Below are positions 10,880 to 21,709 of a stretch of 64,000 nt of DNA, piece by piece. Position numbers and translations under genes: made by a program. Below the pieces are notes generated by a model that worked only from the letters and a program-made list of their open reading frames with translations, was not told the DNA's origin and did no database searches. Positions within the stretch are counted from its first letter, which is position 1. Each line of letters starts with the position of its first letter. This DNA is from Acanthosepion esculentum. Lineage: Eukaryota > Mollusca > Cephalopoda > Sepiida > Sepiidae. The stretch spans positions 58,010,246-58,074,245 of the forward strand of contig OZ038479.1 of NCBI GenBank assembly GCA_964036315.1, in the 5' to 3' direction.

Positions 10880-11899
10880 CATGTCTTGAAATCATGAGAT
10901 ACTGCTGTCAGTTATTTACAGGTATTTCAATGCATTTAGGACAGGAAGAGAGGTATGAAAACCATATCAAACGTCTTCTGCTGTTTTTTGTATCATACGT
11001 GTATCAATAAGATCTGTCCAGTGGCGATTCTGGAACGCTGAAAGCATGTGTGTGTTGTGGGTGAGGGTTCCACTTGGGGGCCGATATTTTTCTGTGGAGG
11101 AAGTGTGGGGCAAAATCAAGCAACGTCTTTATTTTCATACTACACCACTATTGTATACACAACTTAGGAATGAGTTTTAGTATAAGTATGTTACTTCCCT
11201 AAATTAAAGCGAATAACTTTTCATTCATAGCAGTGGAGTTCTAATTCTTGCCCTCTTTTCCCCTCTCAAGCTGTTGGAACACAAGAGAGGTTAATTTCAA
11301 AACAAAATCAAAGGGTTAATACTAACGTCAATACTAGCATAACAGTGTAATTTGTCTGCTCTGATTTTTTCCTCTACAAAACTTAGAAAAATGGGATGCA
11401 ACTGAGGGACCAGCCAAAATTCGGTGGCAGGGGATTGGACATTGGACGGACCAGCAAAGAGGAAGGCTACATAGTACCTAATAATTAGGTACCCTTCTCA
11501 TATTCGAAATGTTATAGATTTTTAATTTTTTAATGTGTTAATTTCTTTTCCATATATCTTATGACAGTTTTGAAAAACAATTTTTCAATTAATTACATTT
11601 TTTACTTTCAAGTAAGTTACTTCAAACTAAATAAAACAAATAATTCATGACTCTTGAGTCTTGCTATAAAACAGTACAAAATTCATTCTGTATTTCATGC
11701 TTCCTACGGTCATCCGTACATTTAAAAACCATTTTTATGGACGCACAAAATGTAAAATTCTATTTGAAATACTGGTTAACCGCTGCTTATTTTGTGTATA
11801 ATTTCTATTTAATTTTTCACCTTTTAGTTTGTTGTTGTTGTTTTTTCTGTTTTTTTTTTTTTACGGGGTGAGAAAAATAACGGATTTTTAAAAAACTTT
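10880..11899. other. intergenic, no gene seen
   Basis: No supported gene. A stretch near 11020-11120 is richer in G (for example 'cttgggggccgat') and may be a degraded transposon end, but no partner was found. Confidence 0.45.
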
Positions 11900-12740
11900 C
11901 TAGAAAAATCGACCTAACTCCATCAAACCAAAAATATCATTTGTATTCTTTTCAATTTCCGAGGTGGAAAGTTTTCTTTTAATTTAAAAAAGTCATAAAG
12001 TCAAATATTCTTTGTTGTTAACATGTACAACCTCAGTTTTTGAGTTAAAATAAAATAAAAAGCTTCAAAGCGAATTAACAAAATTCAATTTCCCTTTAAA
12101 ATATTATTTCTTCAAAATATCTGCTGATGAAAAATCATAGATGAATTTATCTTCATTTTTTTAAAATTTATTTTGCTAACTGCTAATTAAAAACATAAAA
12201 AAAAATGGTGAAACAAGTCAGTAAGTAACGATTTCTTTTTATCAAAATGATTTTTTTTGTCTTCTTCAACTTACCTTTCAGATCAGAAAATACATCGAAA
12301 AAAAATAAAAAAACAAAAACAGGATAATTTTTTTTTTCTGCTCAAATGTTTTGTGGGGATTTCTCCGTAGTGTTTTTAAACCTACGAATTTTTGTATTGT
12401 TCGTTCAGTTCCTAATGTCGAAATTGAAACTAATGACAAAGAAAGGGTTAAAAATGGAAAAATACAATATAAAATGGTTACATAAATAAATGACTTTTTT
12501 TGAGAAAATATTTTGTATGATTATGCAAGCCGAAAAACGGTGTTATACAAAATGTGATTCCTTGTGTTTAAAATCCTGAGATTTGTTGGCATTGACAGAT
12601 GAAGAATTATTCAAAAGGCGATACATGACATTTTGTCATGACCACAAGGGGAAATCGATTTTGGAACTGACGTATTGCACTCAGTTTCAGTACTGATCAC
12701 ATTTTTAAAGAACGTGAAAAATCAACCTGCTCTAATGGCC
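11900..12740 (+). repeat. dispersed repeat R2, copy 1
   Basis: Shares order and wording with about 36640-37320 and 52980-53640: 'aaaaagcttcaaagcgaa', 'cacttacctttcag'-like words, 'cgaaaaacggtgttatac' and 'gattccttgtgtttaaaa'. No ORF spans it. The continuation after about 12740 ('ccaacatgg') also recurs near 37915 and 53630. Confidence 0.6.
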
Positions 12741-12836
12741 TCTAACATTGCCGTTGTTCACAACGAGGTGGCCAACATGGCTTCTTTTTTTTTTAAATAA
12801 ATTTTATATTATGCAAATTATTGAAATCAATTTATG

Positions 12837-13080
12837 TACAGGGTGATCCGAAAGTCTTGTTACCCACTACCAAAACGTAATGAGAACAATCGAAGAACAA
12901 GTAATACAGTAATAATACAAAGCACATGTGCTAGGTTCAGCTTTATTCACTCGACCATGAACATAGTGTTCCATACACTTGCAAGATGCCTCTCTCTCAA
13001 ACTAGAATCTCGTGTCAGCCATCTGAAATAGAACATTGTTCTATAGAGGTGACTAGTGACAAGACTTTTGGACCCTTGTA
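12837..13080. mobile_element. mariner-type MITE
   Basis: The left end reads TACAGGGTGATCCGAAAGTC and the right end, reverse-complemented, reads TACAAGGGTCCAAAAGTC. The terminal inverted repeats are imperfect and about 25 bases long, each bounded by TA, the IS630-Tc1-mariner target. At 244 bases it is far too short for a transposase. It lies inside the continuation of repeat R2. Confidence 0.7.
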
Positions 13081-13379
13081 CAATAAAATTAATCATAAAT
13101 TGAGAATATTCTATTCTGACAGAAATAAAATAGGTACCTCCACAGATTCGCAATACGTAAAGGTAAATTTGCAGCTAATAATCCAGTGACAAATTTAAAA
13201 ATAAAATATCATTCCTGGTGTAAAATCGCCTGATTATTCCAAAAATAGCATTAAAAATTGATGGAAATCTACCGTTTTAGACTTTTAGAGATACTGACAA
13301 TTTTTGTTGGGTCCCGGTTACCCTTGATTACTACACAAAAGTTTACTGACCTCGATAATTTGTCACTAGAGCAATATCT

Positions 13380-13560
13380 ATAATTCACTAAAATTGAATT
13401 TTAAAAGATTTAAAATCTCTGCAAATTACTCTCGTTAAAACAATTTAAAAAAAAAAAAAAAAATGAAAACAAATCTTGTAAAAGTTCATTATTCACCCAA
13501 AAAATTTTTTTCTTCTTAATACAATATGAAATAGTCCTGAATATTGTAGCAGAACACACA
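13380..13560 (+). repeat. dispersed repeat R1, 5' piece
   Basis: Contains the R1 start 'gttcattattcaccc' and neighbouring A-rich tract. Truncated after about 180 bases. Confidence 0.4.
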
Positions 13561-14458
13561 AGTCAGGGTTAGTTTCAGACAGTGCCTACTAACATTTTTT
13601 AAAATAATCCCAATGACCTGACACGTCTAAGGCAAGAACAACAAAAATGAGGAATTCAGTTGACATGCACGGAAAGTAACTGGAACAGTCGATGTTCGAA
13701 GAAAAGTAAGCTGAATCAGTTGACAATTGACATATTTAGAAGGTAGCTGGGGAAAGAGTCTTAGTCCTGAAAAGGATCCCCACTGCATGTGTAGAACATT
13801 GATTATGCCAATAGATCACACCCATAACCAGGCAAACCACAGTCCACATATGGGTTTGATTGAAACGACAGGACCTCGCATGGTCGAACACCGCACAAGA
13901 TCATACAGCAACCTGACAGTCTCTACAGGTTAGAGACGACACACTGCTAAAGGCATTGGACTGCACAGAACCTTAAAAGATTCCTATTGCGGATATGGGA
14001 AGAGGCATCACATTGTTCTTCAAAACAGAGTCCCTATATAACCCTAAGTTCTCTCGCTAGTTAAAAGTGCTCAATTGCACAAGCAGGGTCACTGTAGAGA
14101 GAAAACCCATCAACTGGGTATTTATTTACCATTGACTCCCCACTGAGTTAGGTTGTGATACAAGGTCAGTTTGTTTCAATGAAGGGACTCGAGTGGAGAC
14201 ACAACAGATTCTCCTCCGATGGGAAAACCAATGCTCGGTATTTACCTGAGACCTCTCCACAAGGTGGGATGTGGCACAAGGCCAGTTTTTAATGCAGGGT
14301 TTTCCGAGCATGTACACATAGGCAAAAATTCCCCATAGACCCTGAATACACAGGGTCGGGTTGCTGTCTACCTCCCCAGGCAAGACTTTGCCCTTCCACA
14401 TAGCCTCAGGAAACCTATCCTCTGAAGGGGCGATTTTTGGCAGCTGGTTTTATGATAT
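13561..14458 (-). repeat. degraded repeat, Gypsy insertion site
   Basis: Less AT-rich than its surroundings. Two halves resemble each other: about 14150-14215 ('tgtgatacaaggtcagtttg') and 14260-14330 ('tgtggcacaaggccagtttt'). The second also resembles 59920-60000. Minus-strand ORFs here have no recognisable domain. It is probably old LTR or leader sequence of another retroelement; the intact Gypsy element inserted at its right edge. Confidence 0.4.
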
Positions 14459-15182
14459 TGTGGTGGCACGGAGCAAGCGAAGGACCGGATATTAACCCTC
14501 AGAGGTTTAGACAGCAAATGACCAATACTGGTCTCTGCGCACCCGGCTCCACGCAGAATTTCCGGTGGAAAACTAAAAAGAAATAAAAAGAATGATAAGC
14601 AATTTTCCACCAATTAAACAGCTCCGCGCCATACCCAACAGTTTGTTTCAGCAGACTGACTCTGATCCGAAGGGCACACATAAATAGAGCGATAAATTCA
14701 CTTCTAAGACAGAAAGCTTTGAAGTACCGTCAGTGAATGTCGCTACGCTTTTCTCACCCGTCAAACCCGATGCCTTCAGCCTTCCTTCACCAACGGAGAT
14801 ATCAAAGGACTACTACCAACCCCTTGACCTCACCTTTCATCTCCTGTGACCAGCACGTCATGAACTTAAGTATTAACAAAAGACACTTATATTCTTTTAA
14901 TAATCGGATTTCTCTTCTATGAGTGAACATTTTGTAACGGACTTTGTGCGTGTAAATCAAGAAACATTGTACTATTCATTGATGTTGCATTTAAATACAA
15001 AGTGTTTTTGATATACCCTTCTCTTTCGTATGTTATTTTGTTTATGTTATGGTGACCTCAATTTGATCGCTTGTTGAACCTTTAGGCCAAACTAGCGGCT
15101 GTCCCGAAGGACTGCTACTATTTATCTACCTTCTGATACAAGCAACAATTAACAACGAGAACTCTACCCCCCCATCACCATA
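14459..15182 (+). mobile_element. 5' LTR of Gypsy element
   Basis: Long terminal repeat of 724 bases starting TGTGGTGGCACGG and ending in CACCATA. Compared by eye with the 3' LTR it differs by two transitions (positions about 14770 and 14922) and a two-base change in a C run (seven C against nine). The four bases before it (ATAT, 14455-14458) recur after the 3' LTR (20022-20025), a fitting target-site duplication. Confidence 0.92.
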
Positions 15183-15184
15183 AG

Positions 15185-15202
15185 TGGTGACCAAGACGTG
15201 AT
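15185..15202 (+). promoter_or_regulatory. primer-binding site
   Basis: TGGTGACCAAGACGTGAT lies two bases after the 5' LTR. TGG pairs with the CCA end of a tRNA. The minus-strand LTR remnant near 59218-59235 has a related site (TGGTGACCCCGACGTGAT) with the same AG spacer. The tRNA species was not identified. Confidence 0.75.
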
Positions 15203-15290
15203 TTTAACACATATATATACACGCACACACACACAAAAAAAAATTGAACTGTCACAAAATTAGAATTTTTATTCAACACAAACCAAAAAC

Positions 15291-16097
15291 ATGGCAGATG
15301 ACGCTGAAGAAACTACAATTAATCAAAACCAACCAATCCAAGCTGTTGCGATAAAACCACCAAACTTCATTGAATCAAACGTAATAGCTTGGTTTGCGAT
15401 AATGGAGGCGCAATTTAATATTGCAAATATAAGACAGACCAGTCAAAAATTTTTTAACACTTTGGCAGCTCTCCCTGTGGACGTAGTAGGAAATATACAG
15501 CCAACTATACTGCAATCAAAAGATTACGACGCACTAAGAGAAGCAGTGACGGGCGCTTACGAGAAAACAAAACCAGAGATGCTGGACAAATTAATGTCGT
15601 CATCGACTGTAACAGGTCGTCCCTCAGTATACCTGAATGAACTTATGTCATTAGCAAGCCGAATTGGCGTAGGGGACGATATCGTACGTCACAAATTTAT
15701 TCAAGCCCTACCTCACTCCATTAAACCAGTGGTAGCGGCACAAGTCGATTTAGACACAGATCGCCTTGGAAGAATGGCGGATGACTTACTATTATATTTT
15801 AACAAACAAGACACCGCACATATTCGACAGATTTCGGGGAAGCAAAGGGATGAACAGCAAAATAAAAATGAAACTAAAAGGATACATGGCTGTTCCCACA
15901 GTGAAAATAAATTCCCTACCAGCGTTCGCCCTTTTAACAAGGACCAAAAACCTCTAATTTGCCGAGCGCATTTATACTTTGCGGAACGTGCAAAATTTTG
16001 TAAGCCGTGGTGCAGATGGCCAAATAAACGGAATGTTCAAATGCAACCCAACTCTCGCCCAAATTCACCAGTTCCTCGTGAGATTTCGGAAAACTAA
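15291..16097 (+). CDS. gag: Gypsy Gag polyprotein
   Basis: A 268-residue protein starting at an ATG 109 bases after the LTR. The N-terminal half (about residues 20-190) is the capsid-like region, with WFAIMEAQFNI near residue 34. Near the C-terminus (about residues 223-245) a Cys/His cluster, CRAHLYF then CKPWCRW, replaces the usual CCHC knuckle. Gag forms the cytoplasmic particle that packages element RNA. The frame is intact and ends 11 bases before the codon taken as the start of the pol ORF, which is in the -1 frame. Confidence 0.85.
   Translation: MADDAEETTINQNQPIQAVAIKPPNFIESNVIAWFAIMEAQFNIANIRQTSQKFFNTLAALPVDVVGNIQPTILQSKDYDALREAVTGAYEKTKPEMLDKLMSSSTVTGRPSVYLNELMSLASRIGVGDDIVRHKFIQALPHSIKPVVAAQVDLDTDRLGRMADDLLLYFNKQDTAHIRQISGKQRDEQQNKNETKRIHGCSHSENKFPTSVRPFNKDQKPLICRAHLYFAERAKFCKPWCRWPNKRNVQMQPNSRPNSPVPREISEN
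16082..16097 (+). promoter_or_regulatory. gag-pol overlap, candidate -1 frameshift site
   Basis: The pol frame is closed by TGA at 16079-16081 and open afterwards; gag ends with TAA at 16095-16097. Any -1 shift must fall in this short overlap, which holds G-GAA-AAC directly before the gag stop. AAC to AAA re-pairs well at the A site, but the heptamer is not a canonical X-XXY-YYZ site. Confidence 0.4.
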
Positions 16098-16108
16098 CTA
16101 GGCGAGAG

Positions 16109-19100
16109 GTGTTAGCTTCCATTTCCTCGCCGCTTCTCATTGTAGCCGCACGGTTAGGAGCTCAAAGTTTAAATTTTATTGTGGATACAGGAGCTGCCGT
16201 ATCTATACTTCCGAAGAGATATTTAAGCGGAGCTGTAACATACCCAACCAATATCTCTTTAGTGTCTGCCAACGGTCAAAAGATTGAATGCTCAGGACAA
16301 GCAGTACTGAATCTAACACTACGGAACCTCAGACGAGAATTTACCTGGACATTTATAATAGCCGAAACTGCTCAGCCACTCCTAGGATACGATTTCCTAA
16401 ACCATTTCGGGCTAATGGTGGACTGCACAAACAATAAGCTGATTGATAAAATGACTAATAGACAATCCGATGCACATCCATCGTCTATTATCATGAATAT
16501 AGATTTAGTACCGAATAAAGATGCTAACAAAATGGTACGAGCAATTCTGGAGAAATACCCAAACTTAATTTCTCCTCATCGCGACACGAATGCAACAAAA
16601 CCAAAGATATTCCATAGAATAGAAACTGGTAGCAACCCTCCTACTTTCTCCAGAGCCAGACAATTATCAGCTCAGAGATGTGAAATTGCAAAAGAGGAAT
16701 TCAAGAAACTCCTAAAGGCAGGAATAATTTCCCCTTCAAACTCTGAATGGAGTTCAGCCTTACATATGGTACCGAAGTCAGACGGCACATATAGACCTGT
16801 TGGCGATTACAGACATTTAAATACCATAACAAAAGCCGATCGATATCAAGTCCCAAATATAGATTCCTTGTCTTCGAAGCTTCATAATAAGAAGTTCTTT
16901 TCAAAGATAGACCTGTCGTCTGCTTATCATCAGATACCTGTACATCCGGAGGATGTTTGCAAGACAGCCATCTCTACCCCTTTTGGGTTATTTGAATATA
17001 ACTATATGCCTTTCGGACTACGGAACGCATCATGTACTTTTCAGAGAATGATGGACAATATCTTTCGTGATACTGATTATACCTTTGTATATATCGACGA
17101 TATCCTTATATTCTCAGAAGATGAAGAAACTCATTCCAAGCATATCGACCTAGTACTACAAAAACTGAGTGAGTACGATTTTAAAATTTGTCTCTCCAAA
17201 TGCATATTTAGTGCTAGTGAATTAGACTTTTTAGGATTTCATATTTCTGCTAGTGGTCTCAAACCCAGTGCTAAAAAGTTGAATGAATTAAGTGAATTTC
17301 CTCAACCAAACGATTCCAAATCACTACGCCGATTCATCGGAATGGCAAATTTTTACAGAAAACTTGTGCCAAATTTCAGCGATATCATACTACCTCTCAC
17401 GGAAAAAATACGTTTAAACCAAAATTCCAAGTCATTAACCCTAACAAAGGAAGAAATTGAATCTTTCGAAAATATGAAAAAGTCTTTATCAAATGTAACT
17501 GTTTTGGCTTTCCCCAGCTCGAAAGCTAACAACTATCAACTTGTAACAGACAGTTCGAATTATGCGGTGGGTGCAGCACTTCATCAAATGATTGATAATC
17601 AACCCATCCCCATAGGTTTCTTTTCAAAGAAATTATCCCAAACCCAACAAAAATATTCTACTTTTGACAGAGAACTACTAGCTGCCTATCTAGCAGTACT
17701 CCATTTTAAACATTTAATAGAAGGCAGAAATGTAATGTTACTGACGGATCACAAACCACTTTGCAGTGCTTTTAAAAGCCAGTCTTCCTTAAAATCAGAT
17801 AGACAACAGCGTCACCTCTGTTTTATCAGCGAATATGTAAATGACATTTCACATATAAGAGGTTCACAAAATATAGTAGCTGATTGTTTATCACGACCTG
17901 TCAACGCGATCACTATTGATATATGTGACTTACAAGAAATAATGAAGCATCAAGCTACTGACAATGAAATTCAGGCATTCAAAGATCAACTGAAACCATA
18001 CACAATAAATCAAAATGAAACCATATTATGTGACACGACATTACCTTTTCCACGACCTTTTGTGACTGAAAAGCTCAGAAAATCGGTATTTGACAGTCTG
18101 CATAATCTATCACATCCAGGAATAACATCTTCAAGAAAAATAATAAAATCCAGATACTATTGGCCGAAGATGGACAAGTCAATAAAAACCTGGTGCACAG
18201 AATGCCAACACTGCCAACAAGCAAAAATAATAAAACACACAAAGAGCAAAGTAAATCCATTTGAATTACCTTCCAGTCGTTTTGAAACGGTGCATGTGGA
18301 TATTGTCGGTCCCTTAACACCAGTAAAGAACCAAACTGACCCTTATTTTTCACCATATCGATATTTATTAACATGCATTGATAGAAATACGAGATGGATA
18401 GAAGCATGCCCAATAACAGAAATTACGGCAAAATCAATATCAACGGCTTTTGTCAATCTGTGGATCTCCCGATTCGGGGTTCCTCTTCATGTCGTTACGG
18501 ACAGAGGAAGCCAATTTGAATCCGAATTATTCTCAGAACTATCAAAAATAATAGGCTTCCACAGATTACGAACAACGGCGTACCATCCGCAAACGAATGG
18601 ATTAGTTGAGCGAGCACACAGAACTTTAAAAACGGCTATTATAGCCAGGAAAGAATCGTGGTTGTCAGCTCTTCCTATCGTCCTTTTGGGAATGAGGATA
18701 ACACCTAACGAATCAAACTATTCTTCATTTACTGCAGTAACAGGGAGTCATGCACAAGTCCCCCGATTGTTAATTGACTCTATCAAGAACGAGAATAGTG
18801 AAATGACAAACTCGCACGTTAAAATTCTAGCCGACGAGATGCAAAAATTTGACATGGACAAATTATCCAGGGGACACCTGCATACAATACCTAATTCTTA
18901 CATTCCAAAAGATTTACAAACATGTAAAAGTATCTGGCTAAGAACAGACAGAGTAAGAAAGCCATTGGAAGCTCCATACACAGGTCCATTCCAAGTATTA
19001 AGTCGTAATGAAAAATATTTTACTATTAAAAGATCGGATGACGTACATAGTAATGTTTCAATAGATAGACTAAAACCTGCATATATTTCTGAAAATATGA

Positions 19101-19246
19101 AATCAAAAGATTCCATTGGATCAAGACCGGATTTGGATAACTCCCTATCTTGTTCCGAAGAAACTAATGATAACAAACCAGAAACTAGAACGAAGTCCGG
19201 TAGAACGGTTAAATGGAAGAAAGAAAACACATATTTTTATTACTAA
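16109..19246 (+). CDS. pol: Gypsy Pol polyprotein (protease-RT-RNase H-integrase)
   Basis: Intact 1045-codon frame. Domains in order are aspartic protease (DTGA, D26), reverse transcriptase (YIDD, residues 328-331), RNase H (TDSS, D481), integrase zinc domain (HX3H...CX2C within about 660-710) and integrase core. The core residues D731, D798 and E834 give the exact D-D-35-E spacing. The C-terminal tail is basic. This domain order is diagnostic of Gypsy (Metaviridae) elements. The frame begins at a GTG, not an ATG, so Pol is probably made as a Gag-Pol fusion. No stop or frameshift is seen, so the copy may be active. There is no env-like ORF before the 3' LTR. Confidence 0.93.
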   Translation: MLASISSPLLIVAARLGAQSLNFIVDTGAAVSILPKRYLSGAVTYPTNISLVSANGQKIECSGQAVLNLTLRNLRREFTWTFIIAETAQPLLGYDFLNHFGLMVDCTNNKLIDKMTNRQSDAHPSSIIMNIDLVPNKDANKMVRAILEKYPNLISPHRDTNATKPKIFHRIETGSNPPTFSRARQLSAQRCEIAKEEFKKLLKAGIISPSNSEWSSALHMVPKSDGTYRPVGDYRHLNTITKADRYQVPNIDSLSSKLHNKKFFSKIDLSSAYHQIPVHPEDVCKTAISTPFGLFEYNYMPFGLRNASCTFQRMMDNIFRDTDYTFVYIDDILIFSEDEETHSKHIDLVLQKLSEYDFKICLSKCIFSASELDFLGFHISASGLKPSAKKLNELSEFPQPNDSKSLRRFIGMANFYRKLVPNFSDIILPLTEKIRLNQNSKSLTLTKEEIESFENMKKSLSNVTVLAFPSSKANNYQLVTDSSNYAVGAALHQMIDNQPIPIGFFSKKLSQTQQKYSTFDRELLAAYLAVLHFKHLIEGRNVMLLTDHKPLCSAFKSQSSLKSDRQQRHLCFISEYVNDISHIRGSQNIVADCLSRPVNAITIDICDLQEIMKHQATDNEIQAFKDQLKPYTINQNETILCDTTLPFPRPFVTEKLRKSVFDSLHNLSHPGITSSRKIIKSRYYWPKMDKSIKTWCTECQHCQQAKIIKHTKSKVNPFELPSSRFETVHVDIVGPLTPVKNQTDPYFSPYRYLLTCIDRNTRWIEACPITEITAKSISTAFVNLWISRFGVPLHVVTDRGSQFESELFSELSKIIGFHRLRTTAYHPQTNGLVERAHRTLKTAIIARKESWLSALPIVLLGMRITPNESNYSSFTAVTGSHAQVPRLLIDSIKNENSEMTNSHVKILADEMQKFDMDKLSRGHLHTIPNSYIPKDLQTCKSIWLRTDRVRKPLEAPYTGPFQVLSRNEKYFTIKRSDDVHSNVSIDRLKPAYISENMKSKDSIGSRPDLDNSLSCSEETNDNKPETRTKSGRTVKWKKENTYFYY

Positions 19247-19282
19247 AAAAAACAAAAAAAAACAACAACAACTCCGTTTACT

Positions 19283-19292
19283 GGGGCGAAAG
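19283..19292 (+). promoter_or_regulatory. possible polypurine tract
   Basis: GGGGCGAAAG three bases before the 3' LTR, the expected place for the plus-strand primer. It is short and has one C, so assignment rests on position. Confidence 0.4.
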
Positions 19293-19295
19293 TTA

Positions 19296-20021
19296 TGTGG
19301 TGGCACGGAGCAAGCGAAGGACCGGATATTAACCCTCAGAGGTTTAGACAGCAAATGACCAATACTGGTCTCTGCGCACCCGGCTCCACGCAGAATTTCC
19401 GGTGGAAAACTAAAAAGAAATAAAAAGAATGATAAGCAATTTTCCACCAATTAAACAGCTCCGCGCCATACCCAACAGTTTGTTTCAGCAGACTGACTCT
19501 GATCCGAAGGGCACACATAAATAGAGCGATAAATTCACTTCTAAGACAGAAAGCTTTGAAGTACCGTCAGTGAATGTCGCTACGCTTTTCTCACCCGTCA
19601 AACCCAATGCCTTCAGCCTTCCTTCACCAACGGAGATATCAAAGGACTACTACCAACCCCTTGACCTCACCTTTCATCTCCTGTGACCAGCACGTCATGA
19701 ACTTAAGTATTAACAAAAGACACTTATATTCTTTTAATAATCGGATTTCTCTTCTATGAATGAACATTTTGTAACGGACTTTGTGCGTGTAAATCAAGAA
19801 ACATTGTACTATTCATTGATGTTGCATTTAAATACAAAGTGTTTTTGATATACCCTTCTCTTTCGTATGTTATTTTGTTTATGTTATGGTGACCTCAATT
19901 TGATCGCTTGTTGAACCTTTAGGCCAAACTAGCGGCTGTCCCGAAGGACTGCTACTATTTATCTACCTTCTGATACAAGCAACAATTAACAACGAGAACT
20001 CTACCCCCCCCCATCACCATA
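19296..20021 (+). mobile_element. 3' LTR of Gypsy element
   Basis: A 726-base repeat of 14459-15182, about 99.7 percent identical by eye. Followed by ATAT, matching the four bases before the 5' LTR. The two short ORFs inside each LTR are identical shadows, not genes. Confidence 0.92.
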
Positions 20022-20299
20022 ATATAACTGGTGTTACAACATACGCTGTATTTCATAACAACTTCTTGTCATAAAATCATCAAATTACTCAAGGTTACAA
20101 ATTACACTATGACAAGGACAGAAGTATATAACCATAATCAAATATCTTAAAAAATGATACAGTGAATTATTAAATTTAAATAACTGTTTAAGGTTGCATA
20201 AAAAAAGGATTTTCCAGAGTAGTGGGATGCTACAAGAAAAGGGAAAAGTCACGATAAATAGATCATCAGCCATGATGAAATAAACAGAGTAGCGAGACG

Positions 20300-20468
20300 C
20301 TACGATAATATATTATTCATAAAAACAATTTCTAATTAAATAATGTCTTAGTTTTACTGCATTTTTATTTCACAATTCAGAGCAGATTTTCGGTAAGATG
20401 GAGCCTTATGTTACAAAAGAAAAAATTAATGATTTAAATTTTCCAAAGAGTTCTGCTTTTCATGAATA
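20300..20468 (+). repeat. dispersed repeat R1, left part
   Basis: R1 words 'ttctaattaaataatg' and 'aattcagagcagattttcgg'. It breaks at 20468 and resumes at 21243. Confidence 0.65.
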
Positions 20469-21242
20469 TCTCTATCTATAAAAGGCAGGATGTGTATGTG
20501 TGTGTGTGTGTGTGTGTGTAACGAATGCACGGCCACAATTTTGGATGGATTTGGACCAAAATTTACATGCACATACTCCAAGTTAGTGACAAGGTCAAGA
20601 CTGAATTTGCATTTCTCAACTCCCATCGATATTGGAAATAATCGATTTTTTTCATGCTTCTATGGCAGTTTTCATGTAGTTTGCAGTCATTTTCTACTAG
20701 CCAGAGTGAGAGCCTATAGCTGGCTGCCACGAATAGGCAGTTAGATTCTATTGGCCAGCGTGAGAGCCAACATCTGACTGATACCAATGTTAACTAGCAT
20801 GCTAGCATGCAAAAATCGATAGCTGCATTTGTCACAAGTGGGAAAAATTTAAATATACATGGCACTTTATTCCAGTTGGCTCATTTGCTCAACATTGATT
20901 CTGATTCTGCAGAACTGGGTTGGGTGTGAAAAAGTATTTGTTGTTAACATTCTTTTTTCATTCGGTTTTTTCAGTTACGAGTCCTTTTTTAAAGCTGATC
21001 GTTTTGTGTTCATTTTGTTTAGTTCTTTTTTCGTAACAGATTTAATGTTTAGTATAGAGCTTAGAAAAAATTTGCAGTGTGAGATAGGCAAGAAGTAAGG
21101 TATGTAGCAACATCAGCACGGCAAAGAGCACTCCTTTAAAGGCAAGGAAGGGCAAAAATATTTTAAGTCAAGTGATAGTGATTCCTGTATGAGTAGTACG
21201 ATTTTTGAATCAAGCACGGGCAATGCCATGCCATTCTGCTAG
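20469..21242 (+). mobile_element. likely non-autonomous Helitron
   Basis: A 774-base insertion splits repeat R1. It starts TCTCTATCTATAAAAGGC, includes a (TG)n run (about 20494-20518), and ends ATTCTGCTAG, matching the 5'-TC and 3'-CTRR rule. It sits between an A (20468) and a T (21243), the Helitron target. 'gcacgggcaatgcc' about 30 bases before the end is where a Helitron hairpin is expected, though it is degenerate. No Rep/helicase is encoded, so it would depend on another copy. Confidence 0.5.
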
Positions 21243-21690
21243 TAGTTAGTAAATATTCTCAATGAATTTCCTGAGTTTTCATAAAATTAAGTTAATGGTG
21301 TGAAATGCATAGAAAAGTTATTTTGAATTAAGATTTTATAAAAGAAATTCTAAATAATTTAATTCATTTGTAAATAAATCCTGAAAGTTCCATTAAATTA
21401 TGATCATTATTTGATTTTTACAAGAATTCCAAAATTAATGTCTTTCGTCATAAGAAATACACTAAATTTTGCTATGCTAATTCATAGTCTATCTGGTGAC
21501 ACAAGGAAAACAAGAATTTTAACAAAAATTTAGAATGTTCTAAAGCGGATTAAAAAATTTAATTAAATATTCGAAAATACTTGGTCTTTTCTCTTAATAA
21601 TAAAAATTTTGATGATAAAACTTAATTTGTCAAATTAGAGGCATTTATTCATCATAGTATGCTGTTTTTTATCGAATTAGTAGAGATACC
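21243..21690 (+). repeat. dispersed repeat R1, right part
   Basis: Continuation of R1 after the Helitron-like insertion, ending near 'gaattagtagagatacct'. Confidence 0.65.
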
Positions 21691-21709
21691 TAAAAAATAA
21701 AAATGATCA

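Noticed and set aside
14368..14922. ORFs of 60-81 codons inside the 5' LTR, repeated in the 3' LTR
   Set aside because: They are identical because the LTRs are; no domain, no independent evidence of coding.
20490..20787. Overlapping ORFs of 66-84 codons near the TG run
   Set aside because: Microsatellite-derived residues (MCMCVCVCVC) and no domain; they lie inside the Helitron-like insertion.
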